DNA of 64,000 nucleotides, from contig JAOAGY010000032.1 of the NCBI GenBank assembly GCA_026415505.1, forward strand, positions 1 to 64,000, read 5' to 3'. The first letter of the stretch is position 1; each line of letters starts with the position of its first letter. A program made the position numbers and the translations under genes. The notes under the pieces were generated by a model. That model saw only the letters and a list, made by a program, of their open reading frames with translations. It made no database searches and had not been told where the DNA came from. This document shows positions 53,866-62,739 of the stretch, piece by piece. The DNA comes from Chlorobiota bacterium (GTDB lineage Bacteria; Bacteroidota; Ignavibacteria; Kapaibacteriales; NICIL-2).

Positions 53866-54429
53866 TCAGAACAAGAATCGCAAGAATTTGGTGAAGAGTC
53901 CCGGCTCCTGCGCCTTTGAGATGACGCCGTCGCCGTTGTAGATGAGAACAAGATCGGCAATTTGATACGAGTAAACGGTGTTGTCCGGCGAGATGTCCAC
54001 AAAACGAACGAAGCCGCGGAGCGTGATTGTTTGTGTCTCGCCGTTGATGCTCACTGTTCGTGTCCCTTCGATACGAAGTGCATTGAGATTACTCGCATCG
54101 GTGATACGTGCGGTGAGCTTTGCGCGGACACTCTCGGATCGGTTCGTTGTCCCTTGCCCGCTGAACGAGTTTTTCGTTCCGATACCCACGCCGGCACTGC
54201 CTTGGTTGTTGCCGAGCGAGCCGCTGGCTTGAGCGCTCAAATCGGTCGTCGTATTGTTTTGTGTTGTTGCTCGGTTGTCAGCTTGAGCGTCCTCGACGAT
54301 CAAGATGGTGACGACATCGCCCGTGCGGAATGCCTTGACGTCCGAATAGAGCGAGCGTGTGGCGCTCTCGGTGAATTGAGCCAGGCACCCAACGACTGCT
54401 GACATCAGGAGTACGATAGAGCATCTCAT
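53866..54429 (-). CDS. flgH: Flagellar L-ring protein FlgH
   Basis: This 187-residue protein has a lipoprotein signal (MRCSIVLLMSAVVGC), a FlgH-type TRSLYSDVKAFRTGDVVTIL start and IVEDAQADNRATTQNNTTTD. The C-terminal strands ALRIEGTRTVSINGETQTIT and GFVRFVDISPDNTVYSYQIA are the FlgH signature. It forms the outer-membrane L ring. It overlaps flgA (ATGA). It is shorter than the ~230-residue enteric FlgH, as in many diverse bacteria. Confidence 0.95.
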   Translation of the reverse strand: MRCSIVLLMSAVVGCLAQFTESATRSLYSDVKAFRTGDVVTILIVEDAQADNRATTQNNTTTDLSAQASGSLGNNQGSAGVGIGTKNSFSGQGTTNRSESVRAKLTARITDASNLNALRIEGTRTVSINGETQTITLRGFVRFVDISPDNTVYSYQIADLVLIYNGDGVISKAQEPGLFTKFLRFLF

Positions 54430-55190
54430 GGTGCTTGTCCGATTGGTTGCGATTGGTGAGAGTTGAGCTCGACGATGACGGTTCGGCGATCGGCGAGCGT
54501 ACCGACCAACACAGCGCCCGTATCGGAACGACGTACTTTCACGCGATCGCCGGGTTCGGCGTTTTGGAGGACATTTGCTGTTGTACGAATGGAGATCGCT
54601 CCGCTGCGGAGGATGAGATTGACGCTTTCGCCACTGCGAATACTGCCACCGCCGACGACATAGGTGCGGAGCAGGGGAGTGCCTGCTGCAATGCTCTGTG
54701 CCGCGCGCAGTCCGATGACTGAGTCGGGCAGTAGCTCCATGAAGCCGGTGGCATCGCGCAGCTCGTAGATGACGTCGCTCGATTCGATAGTTTCACCGCG
54801 TTGGAGTGGTCGCTTGGCGACGGGTACCATCCTGCGTGGTGTGATCTTGATCGGAACGCGCAGACGACGAAGTTCTTCTCCGTCAGCTTGAAACGATACT
54901 TCGACAACCGTCCGTCCCCATATCCGATCGTCGGGCAAACGGCAGTACGCAACGACGAAAGGACGATCGAAACGGACCTCGTCGAGCGGCGCAAGGATGC
55001 TGATCTCGTCGCTGTCGCCGATCCGTTCGCGCAGGAATGCTTCGATACCGCGCTGGAGCGTCGCAGGCGAGAACCGTGCTTCTTGCGGCTGCCCGAGAGC
55101 CGTTGACGAAATCGCCAACGATGTCGCCAGTACAGTTACCGCGGCGAGCATGCACGTTCCGTATCGCACACGTTCGATGAGCGTTCGCAT
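54426..55190 (-). CDS. flgA: Flagellar P-ring assembly chaperone FlgA
   Basis: This 254-residue periplasmic protein has a signal peptide (LAAVTVLATSLAISSTALGQ) and a C-terminal SAF domain (VPVAKRPLQRGETIESSDVI, GLRAAQSIAAGTPLLRTYVV, SGAISIRTTANVLQNAEPGD). FlgA is the chaperone that assembles FlgI into the P ring. The position between flgG and flgH supports it. An intermediate region (IWGRTVVEVSFQADGEELRR) is the FlgA N-terminal beta domain. Confidence 0.92.
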   Translation of the reverse strand: MRTLIERVRYGTCMLAAVTVLATSLAISSTALGQPQEARFSPATLQRGIEAFLRERIGDSDEISILAPLDEVRFDRPFVVAYCRLPDDRIWGRTVVEVSFQADGEELRRLRVPIKITPRRMVPVAKRPLQRGETIESSDVIYELRDATGFMELLPDSVIGLRAAQSIAAGTPLLRTYVVGGGSIRSGESVNLILRSGAISIRTTANVLQNAEPGDRVKVRRSDTGAVLVGTLADRRTVIVELNSHQSQPIGQAP

Positions 55191-55192
55191 CG

Positions 55193-55984
55193 TTACCGTT
55201 TGAGATTGACTGCAGTGCCGAGGATGTTGTCAGCTGTCTGTACGGACTTCGAGTTGATTTCGTATGCGCGCTGAGCGATGATCATGCTGACCATTTCTTG
55301 CACCAGGTCAACATTGGACGACTCCAGATGCCCTTGGATGAGTTCACCGGTGTTGTTTGTGCCGGGTTGCTCTTCGATCGGCAGACCCGATGCGGTCGTC
55401 GCGACGAAGAGATTGTCGCCGACCGAACGCAAACCAGCAGGATTGACGAATCGAACGAGCGTGATGCGTCCGATTTCTTGTTCGTCGGTTTGATTGTTAC
55501 CGAACACAGCAGTGACGATGCCATCGCGACTTATGCGGACCGTCGTTGCGTTGTCGGGGATCGTGATACGAGGTTCGAGAAAGTAACCCTGCGAAGTCAC
55601 GATTTCGCCATTGCGGTTGACAGTAAACGAGCCGTCGCGTGTGTAGGCAATGGTGTTGTCGGGACGGAGCACCTGGAAAAAACCTTCGCCATTGATTGCA
55701 AGGTCGAGCATGTTGCCGGTCTCGGTCACGGTGCCTTGCGAGAATTGCCGTGTCGTCGCGACGAGTTCAGTGCCGCTGCCGACCTGCACGTCCGGTAACG
55801 GCTCGATCCCAGCAGCAGCCGTTGTGCCCATGGGTCGCACCGTTTCATAGAGCAGGTCCTGGAATTCAGGACGCACACGCTTGTAGCCGGTCGTATTGAC
55901 GTTCGCCAAATTGTTGGCGATGATTTCGACAAATCGCTGCTGTGCACTCAAGCCGGTTGCGGCTGTGGTCAATGTTTTGTCCAT
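55193..55984 (-). CDS. flgG: Flagellar distal rod protein FlgG
   Basis: This 263-residue axial protein has the N-terminal ATGLSAQQRFVEIIANNLAN and NVNTTGYKRVRPEFQDLLYE, GDLxxTGxxLDLAINGEGFF-type core (ETGNMLDLAINGEGFFQVLR) and C-terminal GHLESSNVDLVQEMVSMIIA, all typical of FlgG. The distinction from FlgF rests on length, the DLLYE loop and the upstream position of the other rod-like gene. It builds the distal rod. Confidence 0.95.
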   Translation of the reverse strand: MDKTLTTAATGLSAQQRFVEIIANNLANVNTTGYKRVRPEFQDLLYETVRPMGTTAAAGIEPLPDVQVGSGTELVATTRQFSQGTVTETGNMLDLAINGEGFFQVLRPDNTIAYTRDGSFTVNRNGEIVTSQGYFLEPRITIPDNATTVRISRDGIVTAVFGNNQTDEQEIGRITLVRFVNPAGLRSVGDNLFVATTASGLPIEEQPGTNNTGELIQGHLESSNVDLVQEMVSMIIAQRAYEINSKSVQTADNILGTAVNLKR

Positions 55985-56005
55985 GCTTGGAACCTCATGC
56001 TATGG

Positions 56006-56788
56006 TTAGGCAGTGAATCGTCCTATGTCGATCGAGCGATCGAGAGTCGAGTCGTTGGTCTGGATGACCTTCTGTCCTAACTCGAACATCCGTTGAAGTT
56101 GGATCATCGTGACCATCTCGCTGACAATATTCACATTGGATGCTTCGAGATAGCCTTGTTGAACGGCGATTCTTGTCGGGTCGAGTTCGACGATTTCTGT
56201 TGTGTCGGTCGGGACGAAGCTCGTCGCGCTCGAACGCTGTAGCGACTGGGGATTGGCGACTTCGACGACGCGTAGTTGAGCGACGTACTGCCCGTTGAGT
56301 TGAACTTCGCCTTGTGGCGAGATTTGGATCTGTCGTGCGATACGATCGTTGGATGGTGTATCGCCGAACGCCGGCAGCTCGATTTGGAGCGGACCGCTCG
56401 TCGAAAGGAGGTATCGTCCGTCGGCGGTGACGACGTAACCGCGATCATCGAGTGTGAAATGCCCCGCTCTTGTGAGATGCTCTGTCCCGTCAGTGTCGGC
56501 GACGACGAAAAATGTTGCATTTCCGTCGAGTGCAACATCGAGCGGGTTACCGGTCTTTTGAATTGCACCTGGACGGAAGTCGATGTACTGGCTGAGGGGG
56601 AGGTCTTCGGTTTCGGCATCGCCGCGAACGTTGAGCAAGTTCTCCCGCGCTTCGATGAGCGATTGTTCGAAAATACCGCCGCGTTTGAAGCCGACTGTAT
56701 TGGCATTGGCGAGGTTGTTGGCGGTGATTTCCAACCTCGTTTGCTGCGGCAACATGCCGAGTGCGGCAGTGTAGAGTTCCTTGAGCAT
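56006..56788 (-). CDS. flgF: Flagellar proximal rod protein FlgF (FlgF/FlgG family)
   Basis: This 260-residue axial protein has the N-terminal TAALGMLPQQTRLEITANNL and ANTVGFKRGGIFEQSLIEAR, core GAIQKTGNPLDVALDGNATF, and C-terminal GYLEASNVNIVSEMVTMIQL with the FlgF-type ending. It is the first gene of the flagellar block, 21 bp before flgG. Assignment as FlgF rather than a second FlgG is by gene order and the LDVALDGNATFFV segment. Confidence 0.9.
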   Translation of the reverse strand: MLKELYTAALGMLPQQTRLEITANNLANANTVGFKRGGIFEQSLIEARENLLNVRGDAETEDLPLSQYIDFRPGAIQKTGNPLDVALDGNATFFVVADTDGTEHLTRAGHFTLDDRGYVVTADGRYLLSTSGPLQIELPAFGDTPSNDRIARQIQISPQGEVQLNGQYVAQLRVVEVANPQSLQRSSATSFVPTDTTEIVELDPTRIAVQQGYLEASNVNIVSEMVTMIQLQRMFELGQKVIQTNDSTLDRSIDIGRFTA

Positions 56789-56918
56789 CCGTGCTACCGT
56801 CGAAAGTCCTGCATCCTACTCACTAATGCCGCAAGATGTGTGCCAATAGCAGTGAACAAAAACGAAGCGGGTGAACCGCAAAGGCTCACCCGCTGCAATG
56901 TCGAGCGCCCTACTATCG
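56789..56918. other. 130 bp intergenic region between the VWA protein gene and the flagellar operon
   Basis: This region holds the terminator hairpin of the VWA gene (56853-56894) and about 60 bp upstream of flgF that must contain the flagellar operon promoter. No exact TAnnTTTG box is seen in it, so a different sigma factor may be used. No ORF is present. Confidence 0.5.
56853..56894 (-). terminator. Rho-independent terminator after the VWA protein gene
   Basis: On the minus strand AGCGGGTGA pairs with TCACCCGCT (9 bp, plus an inner CC/GG pair) and is followed by TCGTTTTTGTTC, a T-rich tail. It lies about 25 bp past the stop of the VWA gene. It is the clearest intrinsic terminator in the window. 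Confidence 0.75.
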
Positions 56919-59900
56919 TTAGCGAGTTATCACTACCGGCTCGACAATCGAGCGCAGAGGCGTCAACAGCCTGACGAAATAGGTACCGCTTGGAATACTG
57001 CCGGTCGGTACAACATACGTGAACTCGCCACGACTATTCCCCTCAGCAATGCGGAGTACTTCTGTACCGAGCGGTGAAAACAGTTCGAGCTTGTACGGAA
57101 TGTCTTCGCCGATGGTGACCGAGAGAACAAGATCGCTCGTTGCCGATTGCCCGGTCGAAATCGCGGTTGGTTCAGTGATCGTTACACGGCGCACCTGCTG
57201 TGCACAGTAGTAAGGCGTTGTAACCAGACCGTCGGTGCTCCGGACAACGATGCAGGGGTAATCGTTGGCATTGAGCAGCGTGGCACGGATAGTCTGCACC
57301 ATCGCATCGGTAACGAATGTCGTCACTGGAATTTGTACATCGAGTGTACCCGTCATGATGCCCAAAGCACTGGTACCATCGAGAATTGTTCCAGTCGGTA
57401 GATGTTGGAGCGACCATGTCCAGCCGTTCTGAAGCGATTGGAAGCTGGCGTCGTCAATTTCGATTGCTGTGATCGAATAGTCGAGCTGAAGCCGTAATCG
57501 TCGTACAAGAGATCCGGCGTCTGGCGATGTTACAAGCTTGATTGTAATCGGTTTCGTCTGTCCGACATCGATCGTGGCATTGCCGACTGCGATATCGAGG
57601 GTACGTGTTACGCCTGTTGCTGTAAAGGTTGCTCGAAATGGCTGTGCCAGTGCTGGCGATGATATCGTCACGACAATTGTGCGTGTGCCCGCGACCGGAG
57701 TGTACCGAATGGTAATGGTTGTAGAGCCGCCGGCGGGCACGACGGAATCGCTTGCCGTCACGACAAAGTCTGCGACGTCACCTTGTGTAGCGATCGTGAA
57801 AGGTTCAGTTTGAGTGCCCGGATTGCTGAGAGTTATCGTTCGAGTGACAACGGATTCGCACAAGAGAATCTCGCCGAAATCTTGCGGTGTTGTGATCGAG
57901 AGGGCAAGACCGATGCCACTCACTGTGACCGTTGTTGTAGCGTCGGGATCGGTTTGAGGACCTGGCGCAGCGTCGGATACAATTGTGATACGAGCGACGT
58001 TGGGTCCGGCTTGCCGTGGCTGGAATCGCATCGGCAATACCAGCGAATCACCGATCGGAATTGTTACGTTCGATTGCGGTGGCGCGGTGAACGAGAAACT
58101 TGCGTCATCGGGATCGCTGATGCGCTTGACGACCAGTGGAGCGGTCGTGCTCGTATTGCGGATGACCAGCGGCACAACCTCTGGCGAGAGATCGCCGACC
58201 GGCCAGGGCGAGAAGGTCACATCTGGTGCTTCGATCTTGGGCAGCGTTCCTATGCCGGTTGTGCGTGCTGCAATTGGTCCGCCGAGACCTTGGACGGAAA
58301 CCTCGATCCATTCACCGAGATTGCCTTCGTTCTGTGGCGAGAACGTGACATCGAAAGAACGCTCTTGACCGGCTGGCAGAGTAAACGGCGTTGCAGGAAG
58401 GTTCCCAAGCTGGAAGTCCCCGCTGGGACTACGGAGCCGAATACTTGTAATCACCGCGTCGAGCGAGTCGTTGGTGTTGCGGATGCGCGCCGGCATTGTT
58501 GTTGTCGTCAGCAGGCGATGGGGTCCGAATTGCGGGACTTGTAGCTCCACTTCCGATGGTAAGGCGATACCGGTGATCGTCTGTTGTTGTGTACCGCCGC
58601 ATTTATCGGGTAATTCGATAACGAAGGATGCTGTCTGTTGTCCTGCGACACTCGGCAGAAAACCGATATCCACGACCAAGCATTGTCCCGGTGCGAGGTC
58701 GAACGGACATCCAGTTGTGGCATCGAGCGTACAACCGGTTGCCGGAATTGTCGCGCTGAAGGCGTTTGTGGGATCGTTCGCAAGTTTGATTGTGCCGGAC
58801 AACGCTTCGTTGCCTGTGTTGCGCAACAAGCAATGATTGCTGAGCTGGCGGAGAACGCCGACACTGGTCGTAATTGGTGGTGGGGCGGTGATCGTGTACT
58901 TGCACGGTGGCAACCCCAGTCCGGTCACAGCGACTGTTGCAGGGTTGCCACAGTTGCCTTGTACCGTGAGTGTCGCATTGTGTATTCCTTCGGCTGCTGG
59001 TAGGAACAATAGCTCGATGCTCACACACTCTCCCGGTTTGAGTACGTAGTCTTTCCAATTGGAGACGAGCTGGAATTGTGCGGCGTTCGGTCCGCTAAAG
59101 CTCATGGTCGTGATGATGATCGGAATTTCTCCATCGTTGCAGAGCACACCACTGAAAACACGCGACGTCGTTTCCCCTGCCGCAATGGAGCCGACGTCGA
59201 GTGTTGGCACGCGGAATCGGATGAGCGGAGATTGAACTCGGAAGGTTGTATCGCTGACGTCTTCGGAGCCAGGGATAAAGCCGAATTTGCGCAGATAGAC
59301 GTCGGTTCCGCCACGACTGGTCAACGTAATCGAGCCGCTTCGAAGCTGAGTGTCGAATCCGCCGGTTTCATAGCGGTTACCGTCGTTGTCTCGAATGCTC
59401 GGTTTCGTGTACGGTGCGGCGATGTAGCGCTTCTGGAGACTGGTGACGGTCAGCGATGTATTGAAAATGGCTGTGAAGGGATCGAAAACATTCGCGTTGG
59501 TGCTATTGATCGAGATGGAGGGTGTCGTGTTGAATTGCAATTTGCCTTTGAACCATCCATAAAGGTAAATCGAGCCACCGGTGAACGCAATGGAGTCCAC
59601 TCGTACTTCGGTGGCACCTGTACCGCCTCCTCCTCCGACTGCAACTTGAATCGCATTACCGCTCGGCGAATAGACAGCTATGAACGCATTGTTGACATCG
59701 AGTGCGTTCGACTTGCTGACCGTTGCACTACCGAACTGCGCCGTACTGCTGCGGAACGTCCCTGCCACGTAGAGATTGTCGTTGTTGTCAATTGCCAGGC
59801 AACAGCCAACATCGGTTCGGTTGCCGCCACCATTGCGTGCCCAGATCAAATTCCCATCCGTGTCAAAGCGGGCAACGAACATATCGCTTTCGCCGTACCC

Positions 59901-61541
59901 GGTGAGTGTCGTCCCATTGATTGTAGCGGTGTTGGTGAACGTTCCTGCGATGTGGACGTACATCTGCCGCGAATCGAGCACTACCGACCGGCATGTATCG
60001 AAACTCGATCCGCCGATCTGCTGCGCCCATTGATAGGCTGAATCAGGAGGAACAACGACTCGAATACGATAGTTCTGCCCAGCCTGTGGTGGCTTCCAAC
60101 GGAATGAATAACCCGTTGCTTGCCTGGTGATGAGCTGCCATGTTGGTGTTGGGCGATTGCCGTCTGCTGCGTAGTAAATATCAACGCCCTGATTCGGTTC
60201 GACACCTGCCCAGCGGATAATTACCGAATCACACGTCGAAAACAACTCCCCACCGTTCGGCGAGACGACCAGTGCACGCGATAGACCGCCGATAAGCGTG
60301 ACGGACGTTGGACAAGGATTCCCATCGAGCGTCAGCGTTGCTTGACGGAATTGCTTTGAACCCTGTTGCGTGAATTGAACGGTCGGCTCCCATGTTTCGC
60401 CCGGTTGTAGCGTGAACGGCAGCGTCTTGCCTGCCATGTCCACGATTGTGTAAAAACCGGTAGGAACAATCGGCAGTGCCGTAATCTGCATCGGTGCGTT
60501 GACTGCTCTGATTGTCAGTTTGACGGTTGTCGAAATGCCGGGATTGGGGTTGCCGAAGTATGCTACCGAAGGAGTGATGTCCAGCCGTGCTACAGACTGT
60601 GGCGGTGCGACATACTGCAGCGATGATGACGTCGGAGGTGTCGTTCGCAAGAACGATGCGTTGACGTTTCTGATGCGTTCTTGTTCGGAACAGCTCCATG
60701 GTGCCGTCCATTCCAGGAAGCATTTTTCACGCATGGTCGTCTCCAATGCGATGAGGCGGTAGATGTCTTTGAGCCGTTCTTTTGTGAACACTGCATATGA
60801 CTTGCCGCCTGTAGTCCGTGCGATTCGATCGAGATCGGCGTTCATACTCAAACCGACCGTGATTGCGTAAAAAGTGATCGCTTCCCGGCGGCACCGTGCG
60901 ATGATCGTATCTGTCTGCGGAGGGTTGTCGGGTTGACCATCGGTCAAGAAGATGACGATACGACGAATCGTGCGTGGCATCAACGATAGAAGTTTGATGG
61001 CGCCGAACGATGTGTCGAGCATCGGTGGATCGTACTTTGTCGAGCCGTCAGGGCGAATCTTGTTGAGCGAGTCGAGAATCGGTTGAGCCGTCGTCTTGAA
61101 CGGGCATGTCAACTCTGCGACCCCACCGAAAGTTACAAGCGCAACAGAGGACGGAGGATTGAACGGGAACTGCCGCAAGAATTCAGCAACTCCAGCTTTG
61201 ACCCAATCCCACCGGGTTTCCCGTGTACTGCCGTCAACGATCTCCAGCATAGAGGCGCTACGATCGACAACAAGGACAACGTTGGCTTTGGGATCTTCTT
61301 GGCTCAATTCGCAGACGACTTGTAAGGTCGCCTGCATCGAACGTCCATTTTCAATGACCGAAAAATCGTTCGGTTGCAAGTTCGTGTACGGGTTGCCCCA
61401 TTGATCAGAGGCGATAAATTGCGATCGAACGCGCGGGTAATTACTGAGGTCAACATCAACGAGCGTGAACGTCTGTGTTTTTGCAAGCTCAGGTACAAGG
61501 AGCAGTGTTGCGGCAACTGCAAGCGTAGCTAACCGATTCAT
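56919..61541 (-). CDS. Giant secreted von Willebrand A / multi-Ig (choice-of-anchor D) protein with T9SS-like C-terminal domain
   Basis: The start at MNRLATLAVAATLLLVPELA (61541) has a GGAGG site 9 nt upstream and gives 1540 residues. Residues 1-23 are a signal peptide. A VWA domain lies at ~85-290 with MIDAS motif VVDRSASMLE (D93) and FLTDGQPDNPPQTD. Beta-sandwich modules follow, then an SBBP-like repeat region (FVARFDTDGNLIWARNGGGN, LAIDNNDNLYVAGTF). Several ASPM/choice-of-anchor D repeats come next (VPTLDVGSIAAGETTSRVFS, TPQDFGEILLCESVVTRTIT). A C-terminal T9SS type A-like domain closes it (YKLELFSPLGTEVLRIAEGN, IPSGTYFVRLL, VVITR). Paired cysteines are frequent. It is a predicted cell-surface or adhesion protein; the function is unknown. 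Confidence 0.85.
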   Translation of the reverse strand: MNRLATLAVAATLLLVPELAKTQTFTLVDVDLSNYPRVRSQFIASDQWGNPYTNLQPNDFSVIENGRSMQATLQVVCELSQEDPKANVVLVVDRSASMLEIVDGSTRETRWDWVKAGVAEFLRQFPFNPPSSVALVTFGGVAELTCPFKTTAQPILDSLNKIRPDGSTKYDPPMLDTSFGAIKLLSLMPRTIRRIVIFLTDGQPDNPPQTDTIIARCRREAITFYAITVGLSMNADLDRIARTTGGKSYAVFTKERLKDIYRLIALETTMREKCFLEWTAPWSCSEQERIRNVNASFLRTTPPTSSSLQYVAPPQSVARLDITPSVAYFGNPNPGISTTVKLTIRAVNAPMQITALPIVPTGFYTIVDMAGKTLPFTLQPGETWEPTVQFTQQGSKQFRQATLTLDGNPCPTSVTLIGGLSRALVVSPNGGELFSTCDSVIIRWAGVEPNQGVDIYYAADGNRPTPTWQLITRQATGYSFRWKPPQAGQNYRIRVVVPPDSAYQWAQQIGGSSFDTCRSVVLDSRQMYVHIAGTFTNTATINGTTLTGYGESDMFVARFDTDGNLIWARNGGGNRTDVGCCLAIDNNDNLYVAGTFRSSTAQFGSATVSKSNALDVNNAFIAVYSPSGNAIQVAVGGGGGTGATEVRVDSIAFTGGSIYLYGWFKGKLQFNTTPSISINSTNANVFDPFTAIFNTSLTVTSLQKRYIAAPYTKPSIRDNDGNRYETGGFDTQLRSGSITLTSRGGTDVYLRKFGFIPGSEDVSDTTFRVQSPLIRFRVPTLDVGSIAAGETTSRVFSGVLCNDGEIPIIITTMSFSGPNAAQFQLVSNWKDYVLKPGECVSIELLFLPAAEGIHNATLTVQGNCGNPATVAVTGLGLPPCKYTITAPPPITTSVGVLRQLSNHCLLRNTGNEALSGTIKLANDPTNAFSATIPATGCTLDATTGCPFDLAPGQCLVVDIGFLPSVAGQQTASFVIELPDKCGGTQQQTITGIALPSEVELQVPQFGPHRLLTTTTMPARIRNTNDSLDAVITSIRLRSPSGDFQLGNLPATPFTLPAGQERSFDVTFSPQNEGNLGEWIEVSVQGLGGPIAARTTGIGTLPKIEAPDVTFSPWPVGDLSPEVVPLVIRNTSTTAPLVVKRISDPDDASFSFTAPPQSNVTIPIGDSLVLPMRFQPRQAGPNVARITIVSDAAPGPQTDPDATTTVTVSGIGLALSITTPQDFGEILLCESVVTRTITLSNPGTQTEPFTIATQGDVADFVVTASDSVVPAGGSTTITIRYTPVAGTRTIVVTISSPALAQPFRATFTATGVTRTLDIAVGNATIDVGQTKPITIKLVTSPDAGSLVRRLRLQLDYSITAIEIDDASFQSLQNGWTWSLQHLPTGTILDGTSALGIMTGTLDVQIPVTTFVTDAMVQTIRATLLNANDYPCIVVRSTDGLVTTPYYCAQQVRRVTITEPTAISTGQSATSDLVLSVTIGEDIPYKLELFSPLGTEVLRIAEGNSRGEFTYVVPTGSIPSGTYFVRLLTPLRSIVEPVVITR

Positions 61542-61634
61542 GATTGAAATCCTCCAAATGTAGATGCCATCGTACTGACGAAAAATTTTACACATGCATT
61601 GCACAACAATAACACTCAGGCAAGCTATCTTGTA

Positions 61635-62669
61635 TCATAACTGATTGGCGACGGATGCCTCGATGATGCGCACCGTTCGACGCTGGGCGTCGAGTCGAGC
61701 GATAACACCGATCGGCAGTGTGACCTTGCTCCGGACGTGACCGATCGGGAAATTGGCAAGGACCGGGATATTGCGAGGGGCGCAATGCTCGGCAACGATA
61801 GTCGCGATCGCTTGTCCTGTATTGCCGCTATCGGATTCGATCGTTCGCGGCGACTGCTTCGTAAATGCTCCCAAAATTACGCCGCGAACTCCGTCGAATT
61901 TACCTGCGAGTTCGAGCTGCATAAACATGCGGTCGATTTTGTACGGTTCTTCGCTGACATCTTCGAAAAACAAAATGCAGTCGCGCGTGTCTGGTTCGAA
62001 GGGTGTTCCCAGCAGAGAACAAAACACGCTCAAATTGCCGCCGAGCAAACGTCCCTCTCCAATTCCTTCGACGACGGGGAGAAATGTCTGGTCCGTGTAA
62101 CTAAGCTGGGTCTCTGCAGGTGTGGGGTGTTCTGACTCGAATTGAAACAACGTTGCGATCAGCGAGCCTGCTGTTGTCGGATCGAATTCGCTCGATGCCA
62201 TAGGACCGTGGAAGGTGACAAGTCCAGTTCGTTGATACAATGCGATCAGAAGCGCGGTAATGTCGCTGTAGCCGACGACTGGTTTCGTGCTTCGGCTGAG
62301 TGCTGAAAAGTCCAGCAATGGGAGTATGCGCAGCACGCCATAGCCCCCTCGCGCGCACACGACAGCGTCAATGTCGGGGCTGAGGAGGAACTCGGTCAGC
62401 TCGGCAGCTCGATCACTGTCGGGTGCAGCCAGATAGCCGGTCCCGCTGTTCAAGTACCGCCCCAGGACGACACGGAGTCCGAGTGACTCGAAGAATTCGA
62501 TGCCAGTGCGTAATTGGCGTGGGTGGACAGGACTGGCAGGTGCGACGATCCCGACTGTCATCCCTTGCCGCAGTGCGTGCGGACGGCGAATATCGGTGCG
62601 CGGACGTGCGAAGCTGGCTCCGAGTCCGATGGCGGTGATTGCTTGTAAAAACTCGCGTCGGCTTTGCAT
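61635..62669 (-). CDS. LD-carboxypeptidase (peptidase family S66)
   Basis: The ATG at 62669 is chosen; a GTG at 62681 is an alternative. The 344-residue protein begins with a twin-arginine-like signal (MQSRREFLQAITAIGLGASF). The S66 core has TVGIVAPASPVHPRQLRTGI, ARGGYGVLRILPLLDF, the nucleophile Ser in VVGYSDITALLIAL, Glu in FFEDVSEEPYKIDRMFMQLE and His in FPIGHVRSKVTLPIG, completing the Ser-Glu-His triad. The family removes the terminal D-Ala from cell-wall tetrapeptides during recycling; the exported form would act in the periplasm. It has a divergent promoter pair with the tRNA-Ser gene. Confidence 0.9.
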   Translation of the reverse strand: MQSRREFLQAITAIGLGASFARPRTDIRRPHALRQGMTVGIVAPASPVHPRQLRTGIEFFESLGLRVVLGRYLNSGTGYLAAPDSDRAAELTEFLLSPDIDAVVCARGGYGVLRILPLLDFSALSRSTKPVVGYSDITALLIALYQRTGLVTFHGPMASSEFDPTTAGSLIATLFQFESEHPTPAETQLSYTDQTFLPVVEGIGEGRLLGGNLSVFCSLLGTPFEPDTRDCILFFEDVSEEPYKIDRMFMQLELAGKFDGVRGVILGAFTKQSPRTIESDSGNTGQAIATIVAEHCAPRNIPVLANFPIGHVRSKVTLPIGVIARLDAQRRTVRIIEASVANQL

Positions 62670-62694
62670 CGTGTCGTGCACAAAAGTCGAAGAA

Positions 62695-62702
62695 CAAATT
62701 TA
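62695..62702 (-). promoter_or_regulatory. Predicted -7 promoter box TAAATTTG for the LD-carboxypeptidase gene
   Basis: On the minus strand this is an exact TAnnTTTG match, 25 bp before the ATG at 62669. It is back-to-back with the tRNA promoter. Confidence 0.5.
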
Positions 62703-62722
62703 GTTGCCGATCCCAAGACCAG

Positions 62723-62731
62723 TAATTTTGC
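62723..62731 (+). promoter_or_regulatory. Predicted -7 promoter box TAATTTTGC for tRNA-Ser and the sigma factor
   Basis: An exact TAnnTTTGC match that ends 8 bp before the tRNA 5' end. The transcription start would fall almost on the mature tRNA end, which supports both the box and its spacing. Confidence 0.65.
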
Positions 62732-62739
62732 GTCCGAAC

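Noticed and set aside
53853-54002. 50-residue N-terminal extension of flgI
   Set aside because: It overlaps flgH and lacks family similarity; the signal peptide begins at 53852.
61555-61562. TACATTTG on the minus strand before the VWA gene
   Set aside because: It overlaps the GGAGG ribosome binding site and lies only 13 bp before the ATG, so the leader would be too short to contain the site.
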